From the NCBI RefSeq assembly GCF_018613695.1, contig NZ_JAGGPR010000016.1:165868-229867 (forward strand): 64,000 nucleotides of DNA. The letters are read 5' to 3'. The notes below the pieces were generated by a model. It made no database searches. It was not told the origin of the DNA and worked only from the letters and a program-made list of their open reading frames with translations. Origin of the DNA: Arthrobacter sp. ISL-95. Lineage in GTDB: Bacteria; Actinomycetota; Actinomycetes; Actinomycetales; Micrococcaceae. Shown in pieces: positions 42,007 to 50,022 of the stretch. Each line of letters starts with the position of its first letter. Positions within the stretch are counted from its first letter, which is position 1. Made by a program: the position numbers and the translations under genes.

Positions 42007-43347
42007 CTAGAGAATGCCGAGGTTGCGCTGCAACTCGTACGGGGTGACCTGGAGACGGTAGTCCTGCCACTCTGCACGCTTGTTGCGCAGGAAGTGCTCG
42101 AATACCTGCTCCCCCAGGATCTCGGCCACCAATTCGGATTCCTCCATGGCGCGGATGGCATCGTGGAGACTGGCCGGCAACGGCGCGTGCCCCATGGCCC
42201 TGCGCTCCGCGGTGGTCAATGACCATACGTCGTCTTCAGCTGCGGCAGGAAGTTCGTAGCCTTCCTCGATGCCCTTCAAACCGGCACCCAGCAGGACGGC
42301 GTATGCCAGGTAGGGGTTGGTTGCGCTGTCAATGCCACGGTATTCAATGCGTGCCGACTGGCCCTTGCCGGGCTTGTACAGCGGAACACGAACCAACGCC
42401 GAGCGGTTGTTGTGACCCCAGCTCAAGTAGCTCGGGGCTTCGCCACCGCCCCAGAGACGCTTGTAAGAATTGACGAACTGGTTGGTGACGGCCGTGAACT
42501 CAGGAGCGTGCTTGAGGATGCCGGCAATGAATTGGCGCGCAGTCTTGGACAGCTGGAACTCGGCACCGGCTTCGAAGAAAGCATTGGTGTCGCCCTCGAA
42601 GAGCGAGAAGTGGGTGTGCATGCCCGAGCCCGGGTGGTCCGTGAACGGCTTGGGCATGAAGGTGGCATATGTCCCCTGCTGAAGGGCCACTTCCTTGATG
42701 ACCGTCCGGAACGTCATGATGTTGTCCGCGGTCTGAAGCGCATCCGCATAGCGGAGGTCGATCTCGTTCTGGCCCGGGCCAGCCTCGTGGTGGCTGAACT
42801 CCACCGAGATGCCCACGGATTCGAGCATGGTGACCGCAGTGCGGCGGAAGTCCTGCGCTACTCCGCCCGGCACATGGTCAAAGTAGCCTCCCTCGTCCAC
42901 AGGAACAGGGGCGCTGTCCGGGCCCAAGTCCTTGGACTTCAACAGGTAGAACTCAATCTCCGGGTGGGTGTAGCAGGTAAAGCCCATGTCGGCGGCCTTC
43001 GCAAGGGTCCTTTTGAGGACATTGCGGGGGTCCGCGGCGGATGGCTCGCCGTCTGGAGTAAGGACGTCACAGAACATGCGCGAGGTCTGCTCCGTCTCTC
43101 CACGCCACGGCAGGATCTGGAAAGTGGACGGGTCAGGCTGCGCGAGCATGTCCGACTCGAACACGCGGGCCAGGCCTTCGATGGCCGAACCGTCAAAGCC
43201 AAGGCCCTCTTCAAAGGCACCCTCAACTTCGGCCGGCGCAAGCGCCACCGATTTAAGGGAACCCACGACGTCGGTGAACCACAAGCGTACGAAGCGCACG
43301 TCACGCTCTTCGATTGTCCGCAGAACGAACTCTTGCTGGCGGTCCAT
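42007..43347 (-). CDS. glnA2: Glutamine synthetase-like protein GlnA2
   Basis: A 446-residue glutamine synthetase family member with FVRLWFTDVVGSLKSVAL, GFDGSAIEGLARVFESDM and the catalytic block MPKPFTDHPGSGMHTHFSLF. It also has VNSYKRLWGGGEAPSYLSWG and NRSALVRVP. It is shorter than GlnA, and the adenylylation loop differs (EEGYELPAAAEDD). In Streptomyces, GlnA2 prefers polyamines (gamma-glutamylpolyamine synthetase), so this copy may not be a true glutamine synthetase. The ATG at 43347 has AGAGG upstream; the longer frame has no ribosome site. Confidence 0.9.
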   Translation of the reverse strand: MDRQQEFVLRTIEERDVRFVRLWFTDVVGSLKSVALAPAEVEGAFEEGLGFDGSAIEGLARVFESDMLAQPDPSTFQILPWRGETEQTSRMFCDVLTPDGEPSAADPRNVLKRTLAKAADMGFTCYTHPEIEFYLLKSKDLGPDSAPVPVDEGGYFDHVPGGVAQDFRRTAVTMLESVGISVEFSHHEAGPGQNEIDLRYADALQTADNIMTFRTVIKEVALQQGTYATFMPKPFTDHPGSGMHTHFSLFEGDTNAFFEAGAEFQLSKTARQFIAGILKHAPEFTAVTNQFVNSYKRLWGGGEAPSYLSWGHNNRSALVRVPLYKPGKGQSARIEYRGIDSATNPYLAYAVLLGAGLKGIEEGYELPAAAEDDVWSLTTAERRAMGHAPLPASLHDAIRAMEESELVAEILGEQVFEHFLRNKRAEWQDYRLQVTPYELQRNLGIL

Positions 43348-43462
43348 AGGGCCTCTTTTCCGATTCAGTGTCCATGCCGCTGGTTTCAAGGGGTAGAAGC
43401 CACGGCAGCTCAGCCTTCACTCTACTAAGAGTTCCGTGCTAATGCCGCAGCAGTAGCTGCGC

Positions 43463-43478
43463 GTAACACAGCGTTTAC
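43463..43478. promoter_or_regulatory. Inverted repeat between glnA2 and panB
   Basis: GTAACACAGCGTTTAC has GTAA/TTAC arms with 8 nt between. It could be an operator for either gene. It does not fit the GlnR box. Confidence 0.3.
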
Positions 43479-43525
43479 ATTAGGTGATGCCGGGCACACT
43501 GGTGGCAGCCGCCGTCGGCACCGCT

Positions 43526-43531
43526 TAGGCT
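43526..43531 (+). promoter_or_regulatory. Candidate -10 hexamer (TAGGCT) of panB
   Basis: TAGGCT is followed by exactly 6 nt and ATG 43538, with no ribosome site: a leaderless arrangement. Confidence 0.5.
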
Positions 43532-43537
43532 CTATCC

Positions 43538-44443
43538 ATGGCCCCAAGCAACCTTCCTGAGTCCACCACGCCCGCCGAAGTTCCCGCACCCTACGGCACG
43601 GGCCCAGCAGCGGCGGCCAACGTGCCGACGGCGGCCGGCAGGAAGCCCATCAGCCGGGTCCGCATTCCCCACCTCCAGCAGGCCAAGGACAACGGCGAAC
43701 ACTTTGCCATGCTGACGGCATATGAGCAGTACACGGCCGAGATCTTTGACCAGGCCGGAATCGAAGTCCTCCTTGTGGGCGATTCCGCGTCCAACAATGT
43801 CTTCGGAAATGAGACGAGCCTTCCCGTCACCGTGGACGAGCTCCTGCCCTTGACGCGGGCAGTCAGCAGGGCTGCCAAACGGGCACTGGTAGTGGCGGAC
43901 CTGCCTTTCGGCAGCTACGAAGTTTCGCCCGGACAAGCAGTTGCCACCGGCGTCCGGTTCCTCAAGGAAGGCCTGGCACACGCCGTCAAAATCGAGGGAA
44001 CCGCTTACTACGCCGAGACCGTCAAGGCCATGGTCCAGGCGGGAATCCCCGTCATGGCCCACATCGGATTCACCCCCCAAAGCGAGCATTCCCTCGGCGG
44101 ATACCGCGTTCAGGGCCGTGGCGATGACGCTCAGCGTCTCGTGGACGACGCCGTCGCGCTGCAGGACGCGGGCGCTTTCAGTGTCCTCATGGAAATGGTG
44201 CCTGCCGAGACCGCAGCCGCTGTGGATGCGGCCTTGCGGGTCCCCACCGTGGGTATCGGCGCCGGCAAGAGCACCACGGGGCAGGTCCTCGTATGGCAGG
44301 ACATGGCCGGTCTGCGGGGCGGCAAGATGGCCAAATTCGTCAAGCAATACGCAGACCTTCGCACCACACTCAGCGATGCCGCCGCCGCCTACGGGGAGGA
44401 AGTTCGCTCCGGTCAGTTCCCCGGACCGGAGCACTCCTTCTAG
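43538..44443 (+). CDS. panB: 3-methyl-2-oxobutanoate hydroxymethyltransferase
   Basis: A 301-residue enzyme of pantothenate synthesis that transfers a hydroxymethyl group from methylene-tetrahydrofolate to 2-oxoisovalerate. It is a TIM barrel with the metal-binding VGDSASNNVFGNETSLPVT block, ADLPFGSYE, IEGTAYYAETV and GHIGF-like MAHIGFTPQS, plus VGIGAGKSTTGQVLVWQDM. An N-terminal extension of about 40 residues (PAEVPAPYGTG...) precedes the barrel and is low-complexity. It stands alone; panC/panD are not in the window. Its stop faces the convergent SPOR-like gene 14 nt away. Confidence 0.95.
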   Translation: MAPSNLPESTTPAEVPAPYGTGPAAAANVPTAAGRKPISRVRIPHLQQAKDNGEHFAMLTAYEQYTAEIFDQAGIEVLLVGDSASNNVFGNETSLPVTVDELLPLTRAVSRAAKRALVVADLPFGSYEVSPGQAVATGVRFLKEGLAHAVKIEGTAYYAETVKAMVQAGIPVMAHIGFTPQSEHSLGGYRVQGRGDDAQRLVDDAVALQDAGAFSVLMEMVPAETAAAVDAALRVPTVGIGAGKSTTGQVLVWQDMAGLRGGKMAKFVKQYADLRTTLSDAAAAYGEEVRSGQFPGPEHSF

Positions 44444-44457
44444 TCCTCGTCCCGGGC

Positions 44458-44622
44458 CTAGTCGTCGTCCTGAGCGTCCCAGGCGTCATTGCGCGCTTTG
44501 ACCTTCTCCAAGGCGTGCTCAGCCTCTTCCCTGGTTTTATAGGGGCCAATCAGCTGAGACCAATCGGACATCGCATCCTCTTCGATCTCGTGCGTTTTGA
44601 CGTTGTACCAGTACTCCGTCAC
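44458..44622 (-). CDS. Small SPOR-like domain protein
   Basis: A 54-residue protein beginning at GTG 44622, with GGAGGAG 3 nt upstream. It reads EYWYNVKTHEIEED, DWSQLIGPYKTREEAEHAL and EKVKARNDAWDAQ. The middle matches the SPOR-like 'GPYxTxxEAExAL' pattern. Such stand-alone short genes are common in Micrococcaceae. Function is unknown; a peptidoglycan link is only suggested by the fold. Confidence 0.75.
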   Translation of the reverse strand: MTEYWYNVKTHEIEEDAMSDWSQLIGPYKTREEAEHALEKVKARNDAWDAQDDD

Positions 44623-44718
44623 GTCTCCTCCTCCATCGCGGGGCCCTTCGACGCGTAACGTTGGCGGGGTCACAGGAACCCGGCCTCACTTTGTTACTTA
44701 CGTCTCTTGTGTGCCTTA

Positions 44719-44724
44719 TATGAT
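44719..44724 (+). promoter_or_regulatory. Candidate -10 hexamer (TATGAT) of map
   Basis: TATGAT is followed by 6 nt and ATG 44731, identical in sequence and spacing to the tricorn protease gene. Confidence 0.55.
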
Positions 44725-44730
44725 CAATCT

Positions 44731-45609
44731 ATGCCTTCTCTTGCTTCGACTGCACCCATTGGCGCCCTCACACCGGGAACCATCAGCCCTGAACGACCCG
44801 TCCCGGCGTCGATTCCCAGGCCGGAGTACGTAGGCAAGAAGGCGCCCGCCAAGTTCACCGGCTCCGAAGTGAAGTCTCCGGAGACCATCGAAAAGATCCG
44901 GATTGCCGGAAAGATCGCTGCACAAGCGATCGCTGAGGTGGGCAAGCACATCCAACCCGGCGTCACCACGGACCAGCTGGACAAAGTGGGGCACGAGTTC
45001 CTCCTGGATCACCATGCCTACCCTTCCACGCTCGGCTATCGAGGGTTCCCCAAATCGCTGTGTTCCTCCCTCAACGAAGTTATTTGCCACGGAATCCCCG
45101 ATTCCACCGAGCTCCAGGATGGCGACATCCTGAATATTGACATCACAGCCTTCATCAATGGAGTGCACGGGGATACTAATTACACTTTCCTGGTTGGCGA
45201 CGTGGATGAAGAATCCCGTTTGCTGGTTGAGCGTACGCAGGAGTCGCTCAACCGGGCCATCAAGGCTGTGGCCCCTGGCCGCGAAATCAACGTAATAGGC
45301 CGAGCCATCCAGTCCTACGCCAAACGCTTCGGCTATGGCGTAGTTAGGGATTTCACCGGCCACGGCGTGGGTGAGGCCTTTCACACCGGCCTCATCATTC
45401 CGCATTACGACGCAGCCCCGGCGTACAACACCGTGATCGAGGCAGGCATGGTTTTCACCATCGAACCCATGCTGACCCTTGGCACCATCGAATGGGAAAT
45501 GTGGGCCGACGACTGGACTGTTGTCACTAAGGACCACAAGCGCACGGCCCAATTCGAACACACCCTGCTGGTCACCGAGACCGGCGCGGAAATCCTTACC
45601 CTTCCCTAG
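44731..45609 (+). CDS. map: Methionine aminopeptidase, type I
   Basis: A 292-residue metallopeptidase that removes the initiator methionine. The pita-bread fold starts near residue 50 (PETIEKIRIAGKIAAQAIAEV). Metal ligands and substrate His are in STELQDGDILNIDITAFINGVHGD, FTGHGVGEAFHTG, TIEPML and the closing TAQFEHTLLVTE. The N-terminal extension of about 45 residues contains the PERPVPASIPRPEYV linker typical of actinobacterial MetAP1c. The leaderless start at 44731 is better than a longer frame that begins within the promoter. ppgK and an SDR gene follow on the same strand. Confidence 0.95.
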   Translation: MPSLASTAPIGALTPGTISPERPVPASIPRPEYVGKKAPAKFTGSEVKSPETIEKIRIAGKIAAQAIAEVGKHIQPGVTTDQLDKVGHEFLLDHHAYPSTLGYRGFPKSLCSSLNEVICHGIPDSTELQDGDILNIDITAFINGVHGDTNYTFLVGDVDEESRLLVERTQESLNRAIKAVAPGREINVIGRAIQSYAKRFGYGVVRDFTGHGVGEAFHTGLIIPHYDAAPAYNTVIEAGMVFTIEPMLTLGTIEWEMWADDWTVVTKDHKRTAQFEHTLLVTETGAEILTLP

Positions 45610-45665
45610 CTCTCCGGAAGGTCCACGCAGCCCGGGCGGCTGCGCCATGCCCATCCCCTCCTGCC

Positions 45666-46484
45666 ATGATCGGAAATGCATTGTCCAAGAAGGATGAGAA
45701 GACCCACAAGAACGCCCCGTTGATCGGTATCGACATCGGTGGCACAGGCATCAAGGGCGGCATTGTCGACCTGAAGAAGGGCAAGCTGATAGGCGACCGC
45801 TTCCGCGTTCCCACTCCCCAGCCCGCCACCCCTGAGGCTGTTGCTGAGGTAGTCGCCCAAATCGTTGAGGAACTCTCCAGCCGTCCCGACGCCCCGGCAG
45901 CGGACACACCGGTGGGTGTGACCTTCCCCGGCATCATCCAGCACGGCGTGGTCAACTCTGCGGCCAACGTGGACAAGACCTGGCTTAGCACCGACATCGA
46001 CGCCACCTTCACCAAGCGCCTGGGCCGCCCGGTAGAGGTCATTAATGACGCCGACGCAGCAGGCCTCGCCGAAGCCCGTTATGGTGCCGGCGAGGGCGTG
46101 GACGGCACTGTCCTGGTGATCACCCTGGGTACCGGGATCGGCTCGGCATTCATCTTCAATGGACAGTTGGTCCCCAACGCCGAACTGGGCCACCTGGAAG
46201 TGGACGGACACGACGCCGAGACCAAGGCCTCCGCTGTTGCCCGCGAACGCGATGGCCTGAGCTGGGACGAGTACGGTGTCCTGTTGAACCGCTACCTCCA
46301 GCATGTTGAGTTCCTGTTTTCCCCCGAACTCTTCATTGTGGGTGGCGGCATTTCAAAGCGCTCCGATGAGTACTTCCCGCACCTACAGCTGCGCACCGAA
46401 ATCGTCACGGCGAAGTTGAAGAACGACGCCGGGATCGTGGGCGCGGCCCTTGAGGTCGCTTTGCACCACAAGCTCGCGAAGTAG
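45666..46484 (+). CDS. ppgK: Polyphosphate glucokinase
   Basis: A 272-residue ROK-family sugar kinase that phosphorylates glucose with polyphosphate (and ATP). Phosphate-binding loop 1 is GIDIGGTGIKGGIVDL. The catalytic Asp lies in INDADAAGLAEARYG. The PPGK-type second phosphate loop is TLGTGIGSAFIFNG. A glucose-binding ELGHLEVDG and GGGISKRSDEYFP complete the family pattern. The enzyme is typical of actinobacteria. It starts 56 nt after map without a clear ribosome site or own promoter, so it is probably co-transcribed. Confidence 0.92.
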   Translation: MIGNALSKKDEKTHKNAPLIGIDIGGTGIKGGIVDLKKGKLIGDRFRVPTPQPATPEAVAEVVAQIVEELSSRPDAPAADTPVGVTFPGIIQHGVVNSAANVDKTWLSTDIDATFTKRLGRPVEVINDADAAGLAEARYGAGEGVDGTVLVITLGTGIGSAFIFNGQLVPNAELGHLEVDGHDAETKASAVARERDGLSWDEYGVLLNRYLQHVEFLFSPELFIVGGGISKRSDEYFPHLQLRTEIVTAKLKNDAGIVGAALEVALHHKLAK

Positions 46485-46491
46485 CCGCGGC

Positions 46492-47271
46492 ATGGCAGAG
46501 CAGCCGACTACTGCCCGGCCCACCAATCCGGGCGTCGCGATCGTCACTGGCGCCAGCCGCGGGATCGGTGCCGCCGTGGCAAAAGCCGCGGCTGCTGCCG
46601 GCTATGACGTCGTCGTCAACTACTCTGCAGACAGCGAAGGCGCAGAGACGGTAGTCAATGACATCCTGACCCGGGGCGGCAAAGCAGTCAGCATGCAAGC
46701 CGATGTCAGCCAAGCCGCCGACGTCGGGCGTTTGTTCGAGGCCGCTGCCGGTCGGGGTACGCTGACCGCCGTCATCAACCACGCCGCCATTACCGGGAAC
46801 CTGATCGGCGCCCTGGCTGAAGTACCGGTGGAAACGGTGCAGCGGGTTGTTGATGTCAACGTCTCCGGGATGATTTTCATGTGCCAAGAGGCCGTTCGGA
46901 GGCTCTCCACGCACAATGGCGGCAGCGGCGGATCCATCATCAACATCTCCTCCACAGCCACCAAGGCCGGCTCACCCGGAACCTGGGTCCACTACGCGGC
47001 CACCAAGGGCGCCGTTGACGTCCTGACGGTGGGTCTGGCAGCAGAAGTGGCCAAGCAGGGCATCCGCGTCAACGCCGTTGCCCCCGGGAGCACCAACACC
47101 GGCCTCCATGCAGCGGCCGGAATGCCGGACCGGGTGGAGAAGTTGAACCCCACCATTCCGATGGGGCGCGGGGCTGAACCGGAAGAGGTGGCTGCGGCCG
47201 TGATGTGGCTGATGTCCGACGGTGCCGGCTACATTACAGGGGCAGTGCTCCCTGTGTCCGGCGGACGCTAG
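46492..47271 (+). CDS. SDR family oxidoreductase (FabG-like)
   Basis: A 259-residue classical short-chain dehydrogenase. The NADP(H) loop is TGASRGIGAAVAKAAA (about residues 19-34). NHAAITGNLIG is the NNAG-equivalent. The catalytic Ser/Tyr/Lys set is in IINISSTATKAGSP and WVHYAATKGAVDVLT (Y-A-A-T-K). The C-terminal block TNTGLHAAAGMPDRVEKL and YITGAVLPVSGGR is standard. The substrate cannot be named; 3-oxoacyl-ACP reductase is only one option. It begins 7 nt after ppgK and probably belongs to the same transcript. Confidence 0.87.
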   Translation: MAEQPTTARPTNPGVAIVTGASRGIGAAVAKAAAAAGYDVVVNYSADSEGAETVVNDILTRGGKAVSMQADVSQAADVGRLFEAAAGRGTLTAVINHAAITGNLIGALAEVPVETVQRVVDVNVSGMIFMCQEAVRRLSTHNGGSGGSIINISSTATKAGSPGTWVHYAATKGAVDVLTVGLAAEVAKQGIRVNAVAPGSTNTGLHAAAGMPDRVEKLNPTIPMGRGAEPEEVAAAVMWLMSDGAGYITGAVLPVSGGR

Positions 47272-47333
47272 CACCGGGTTCAAGATTGATGCCGGTGGCG
47301 GCTGCGGCTTCCCCTCCGCTACCGCCACCGGAG

Positions 47334-47831
47334 CTAGAGTTGGCTCTTTTCCGAACCTGTGCCTTTAGCGCCTGCCTTGGCTTCTTCTGCCTCGTGGCGG
47401 AGCAGCGAGATGGCTGACTCGAAGTCTTCCAAAGACTCGAACGCCTGATAAACACTCGCAAATCGAAGGTACGCCACTTCATCAAGTTTCCGCAGCGGAC
47501 CCAGGATGGCCAGCCCCACCTCATGGGCGTCGATCTCCGCCGCGCCCGAGGAACGAATATTCTCCTCGACTTCCTGGGCAAGCATGGCCAGATCGTCTTC
47601 GGTTACCGGACGCCCCTGGCATGCCTTACGGACTCCACTGATGACCTTGATCCGACTGAACGGTTCACCGACGCCCGACCTCTTGATGACGGACAGGCTG
47701 GTGGTCTCCACCGTGGTGAAGCGGCGTCCGCATTCGGGGCATTGGCGGCGACGGCGGATGGAGGAGCCGTCGTCAGCCATGCGGCTGTCCACGACGCGGG
47801 AGTCGGGATTCCGGCAGAACGGACAATACAC
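47334..47831 (-). CDS. nrdR: Transcriptional repressor NrdR
   Basis: A 165-residue repressor of ribonucleotide reductase genes. The N-terminal zinc ribbon is CPFC (residues 3-6) and CPEC (residues 31-34), followed by GRRFTTVE. An ATP-cone (about residues 46-136, VIKRSGVGEPFSRIKVISGVRKACQ...) senses ATP/dATP. An acidic/basic tail of about 25 residues ends the protein. The GTG at 47831 has AGGGGAGG upstream. A promoter and two NrdR-type boxes lie 90-170 nt upstream, indicating autoregulation. No nrd reductase gene is in the window. Confidence 0.95.
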   Translation of the reverse strand: MYCPFCRNPDSRVVDSRMADDGSSIRRRRQCPECGRRFTTVETTSLSVIKRSGVGEPFSRIKVISGVRKACQGRPVTEDDLAMLAQEVEENIRSSGAAEIDAHEVGLAILGPLRKLDEVAYLRFASVYQAFESLEDFESAISLLRHEAEEAKAGAKGTGSEKSQL

Positions 47832-47890
47832 GCTGGGCCTCCCCTGACAGCTCCGGCACGGAATCGAAAGCGGCGGGACGCCGGATACGC

Positions 47891-47921
47891 AAAAGGTGCC
47901 GGAAGATTCTCTTCCGGCACC
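47891..47921 (-). terminator. Rho-independent terminator after hisD, overlapping the nrdR promoter start
   Basis: On the minus strand a perfect 12-bp stem (GGTGCCGGAAGA and complement, 3-nt loop) runs into TTTT. It lies 86 nt past hisD. The predicted nrdR transcription start falls inside its first arm, so only read-through RNA from hisD would fold it. Confidence 0.8.
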
Positions 47922-47951
47922 AGTTTACGGTCCGCCACACTGTAATGACAA
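47922..47951 (-). promoter_or_regulatory. Candidate nrdR promoter
   Basis: TTGTCA (47951-47946), an 18-nt spacer and TAAACT (47927-47922) on the minus strand form a good -35/-10 pair, with transcription start near 47915. Confidence 0.55.
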
Positions 47952-47959
47952 GCGTGTAA

Positions 47960-47997
47960 CTACTACATGTAGTGGTGGTGACCCTTATATGTAGTGG
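47960..47997. promoter_or_regulatory. Paired NrdR boxes
   Basis: CTACTACATGTAGTGG (47960-47975) and CCCTTATATGTAGTGG (47982-47997) resemble the NrdR box (a palindrome around CTAnATnTAG). Their centres are 22 bp apart, two helical turns, and they sit directly upstream of the nrdR -35. Confidence 0.7.
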
Positions 47998-48006
47998 TTA
48001 ACGCGC

Positions 48007-49371
48007 TCAAGCGAAGCGGATCCGGACAGCATCGCCGTGGCCGGGAAGGTCCTCAGCACCGGACAGGCTCACAATATGTCCGCTGACCTGCTCCAAAGCG
48101 GCGCGGTCATAGTTGATGACCTGAACCGCGCGGAGGAACGTGGTGACGTTGAGCCCCGACGAGAAAGCCGCCGTCCCGCTGGTGGGCAGCACGTGATTGG
48201 AGCCCGCGCAGTAGTCCCCCAAGCTCACCGGGCTGAAATCGCCCACAAAAATCGCCCCCGCGTTACGGATGCGGGACGCAACGGCGGCGGCGTCCGCGGT
48301 CATGATTTCCAGGTGTTCAGCGGCGTACGCATTGCAGACGGCGATACCCTGCTCAAGATCATCCACCAGGACCACACCGGACTGCGGTCCGGTCAAAGCC
48401 TCAAGGACGCGGGAACTGTGCTTGGTTGCGCCGGCTTGGCGTGCCAGTTCAAGCACGACGGCGTCAGCCAGCTCCGGGGAGTCCGTCACCAGGACGGAAG
48501 CTGCCTTGGGGTCATGCTCGGCTTGGCTGATGAGATCAGCGGCCACCAAGGGCGCCTGTGCCGTGGAGTCGGCGAGGATAGCGATCTCCGTGGTTCCTGC
48601 CTCGGAGTCGATGCCCACCACGCCCTTTACCAGCCGCTTGGCTGTGGCAACGAAGATGTTTCCGGGTCCCGTGACCACGTCAACAGGCTCAATGGGCAAC
48701 TCGTCTCCGGTTCCCGGGATGCCGTAAGCAAACGAAACAATCGCCTGTGCACCACCGATGGCGTACACCTCATCGATGCCCAGAAGCTTGGCGGCGGCCA
48801 GGATGGTGGGGTGCGGGAGGCCACCAAAGTCTTTCTGCGGCGGGGAGGCCAACGCAATGGACTCGACCCCGGCGGCAACCGCAGGAACGACGTTCATGAT
48901 GACCGAGGACGCCAAGGGAGCGAGCCCGCCGGGAACGTAGAGTCCAACGCGCCCCACCGGAATCCAGTTTTGGCTGACAACAGCGCCGTCGCCCAGTTCA
49001 ACCTCAATGTTTGCAGGGCGCTGCCGGTCTGCAAACTGCCGGGCGCGGTTGATGGACTCCTCCAAGGCGGCACGGACCTTGGGATCAAGTTCGGTCAGGG
49101 CCCGGGTGAGCGCCTCTGCCGGAACCCGGGGGTGGGACTGCTCCACGCCGTCGAATTTGCCGGCCAGTTCACCCAAGGCGACGAAGCCACGGCTACGGAC
49201 ATCGGAAATGATGTCCAGGACCTTCTGCTCCGCGTCCGCCATGGTCTGATGCTGCGCCCTGGGCACAGCCGCACGCAGCTCCGCCAAGGAGAGGTGGCGA
49301 CCCCGGAAGTCGATGCTCCGGAAGTCAAGGGCGTCAGTGGAGGGGGCGGAGGTATCCGAGGAAGTGGTCAC
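48007..49371 (-). CDS. hisD: Histidinol dehydrogenase
   Basis: A 454-residue zinc enzyme that oxidises histidinol to histidine in two NAD-dependent steps. It shows YVPGGLAPLASSVIMNVVPA, the substrate loop GPGNIFVATAKRLV, VGIDSEAGTTEIAILAD, SQAEHDPKAASVLVT (zinc ligands Gln/His/Asp) and the C-terminal AEHLEIM and GSNHVLPTSG. The GTG at 49371 has TAAAAT exactly 6 nt upstream, suggesting a leaderless transcript independent of the upstream membrane-protein gene, whose stop codon overlaps that hexamer. No other his genes follow; nrdR is next. Confidence 0.95.
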   Translation of the reverse strand: MTTSSDTSAPSTDALDFRSIDFRGRHLSLAELRAAVPRAQHQTMADAEQKVLDIISDVRSRGFVALGELAGKFDGVEQSHPRVPAEALTRALTELDPKVRAALEESINRARQFADRQRPANIEVELGDGAVVSQNWIPVGRVGLYVPGGLAPLASSVIMNVVPAVAAGVESIALASPPQKDFGGLPHPTILAAAKLLGIDEVYAIGGAQAIVSFAYGIPGTGDELPIEPVDVVTGPGNIFVATAKRLVKGVVGIDSEAGTTEIAILADSTAQAPLVAADLISQAEHDPKAASVLVTDSPELADAVVLELARQAGATKHSSRVLEALTGPQSGVVLVDDLEQGIAVCNAYAAEHLEIMTADAAAVASRIRNAGAIFVGDFSPVSLGDYCAGSNHVLPTSGTAAFSSGLNVTTFLRAVQVINYDRAALEQVSGHIVSLSGAEDLPGHGDAVRIRFA

Positions 49372-49375
49372 CCGG

Positions 49376-49909
49376 CTATTTTACGGGCTTCTTTGACAGA
49401 ACCCCGAACAGAGCCAGGACAAACGTGATGAAGGCGATCGCAGCGGGCCACAGAACCAGCACGGCGTAAGAGCGAAGCGTGAAACCAAACCCCGGGCCGA
49501 GGGCCGGGTCCGGGGCTGGACCCAGTAACTGAGCCGTAAGCAACCCCACGAGCCACGCGATGAGAGCTCCCAAGGCGCCGCCAACAAGAGCAAATGTCAA
49601 GCGGCGGCCGGAGCCCTCACTCTGCAGCTTTCCATCAAGCATGACCCCGGTAAGACATCCTGCCAGCAGCATCAGGGCTCCCAGGACCAGGTCGCGCGGG
49701 AGCCAGGAATCAGGATTAGCCGCGTTGGCCAGATCGGGATTGCCCGAGACCAGGTTCAAACCGCCTGGGGCGAGCAGCCACCAGATTACCCCGGCCACCA
49801 GGCCCAAAGCAGCAGGAAGAATCAGCCAAAGAACATCCTTCGACCGCCGGGGTTTCGAGGCGGACATCGGTTCTGCAACGGCTGGGACGTGCACGGTGGG
49901 CTCGGTCAT
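49376..49909 (-). CDS. DUF2567-like four-helix membrane protein
   Basis: A 177-residue integral membrane protein. A soluble basic N-terminus (about 25 residues) precedes helices at about 27-47, 74-94, 104-128 and 145-170. An outside loop after helix 1 contains NLVSGNPDLANAANPDSWLPRD. The layout matches actinobacterial DUF2567-type proteins usually found near hisD. Function is unknown. The ATG at 49909 has TAATGT 7 nt upstream; an in-frame alternative lies three codons before it. Confidence 0.7.
   Translation of the reverse strand: MTEPTVHVPAVAEPMSASKPRRSKDVLWLILPAALGLVAGVIWWLLAPGGLNLVSGNPDLANAANPDSWLPRDLVLGALMLLAGCLTGVMLDGKLQSEGSGRRLTFALVGGALGALIAWLVGLLTAQLLGPAPDPALGPGFGFTLRSYAVLVLWPAAIAFITFVLALFGVLSKKPVK
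49378..49383 (-). promoter_or_regulatory. Candidate -10 hexamer (TAAAAT) of hisD
   Basis: TAAAAT on the minus strand, then 6 nt, then GTG 49371. The hexamer overlaps the stop codon of the preceding gene. Confidence 0.5.
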
Positions 49910-49916
49910 GCATCTC

Positions 49917-49922
49917 ACATTA
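49917..49922 (-). promoter_or_regulatory. Candidate -10 hexamer (TAATGT) of the DUF2567-like gene
   Basis: TAATGT on the minus strand, then 7 nt, then ATG 49909. Confidence 0.4.
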
Positions 49923-50022
49923 ACAAAGGTTCACACCTACCCAATAAAATGTGGGGCTCGCAGTACGGGAGGAATACTCTGAAGGAGAGATGTACCGTCG
50001 CCAGAGTTCAGGAGAATGCCCC

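Noticed and set aside
47961..47974. TACTACATGTAGTG as a BlaI operator
   Set aside because: It lacks the central spacing of the cyd/blaI sites, and it is paired with a second box directly upstream of nrdR, which fits NrdR boxes better.
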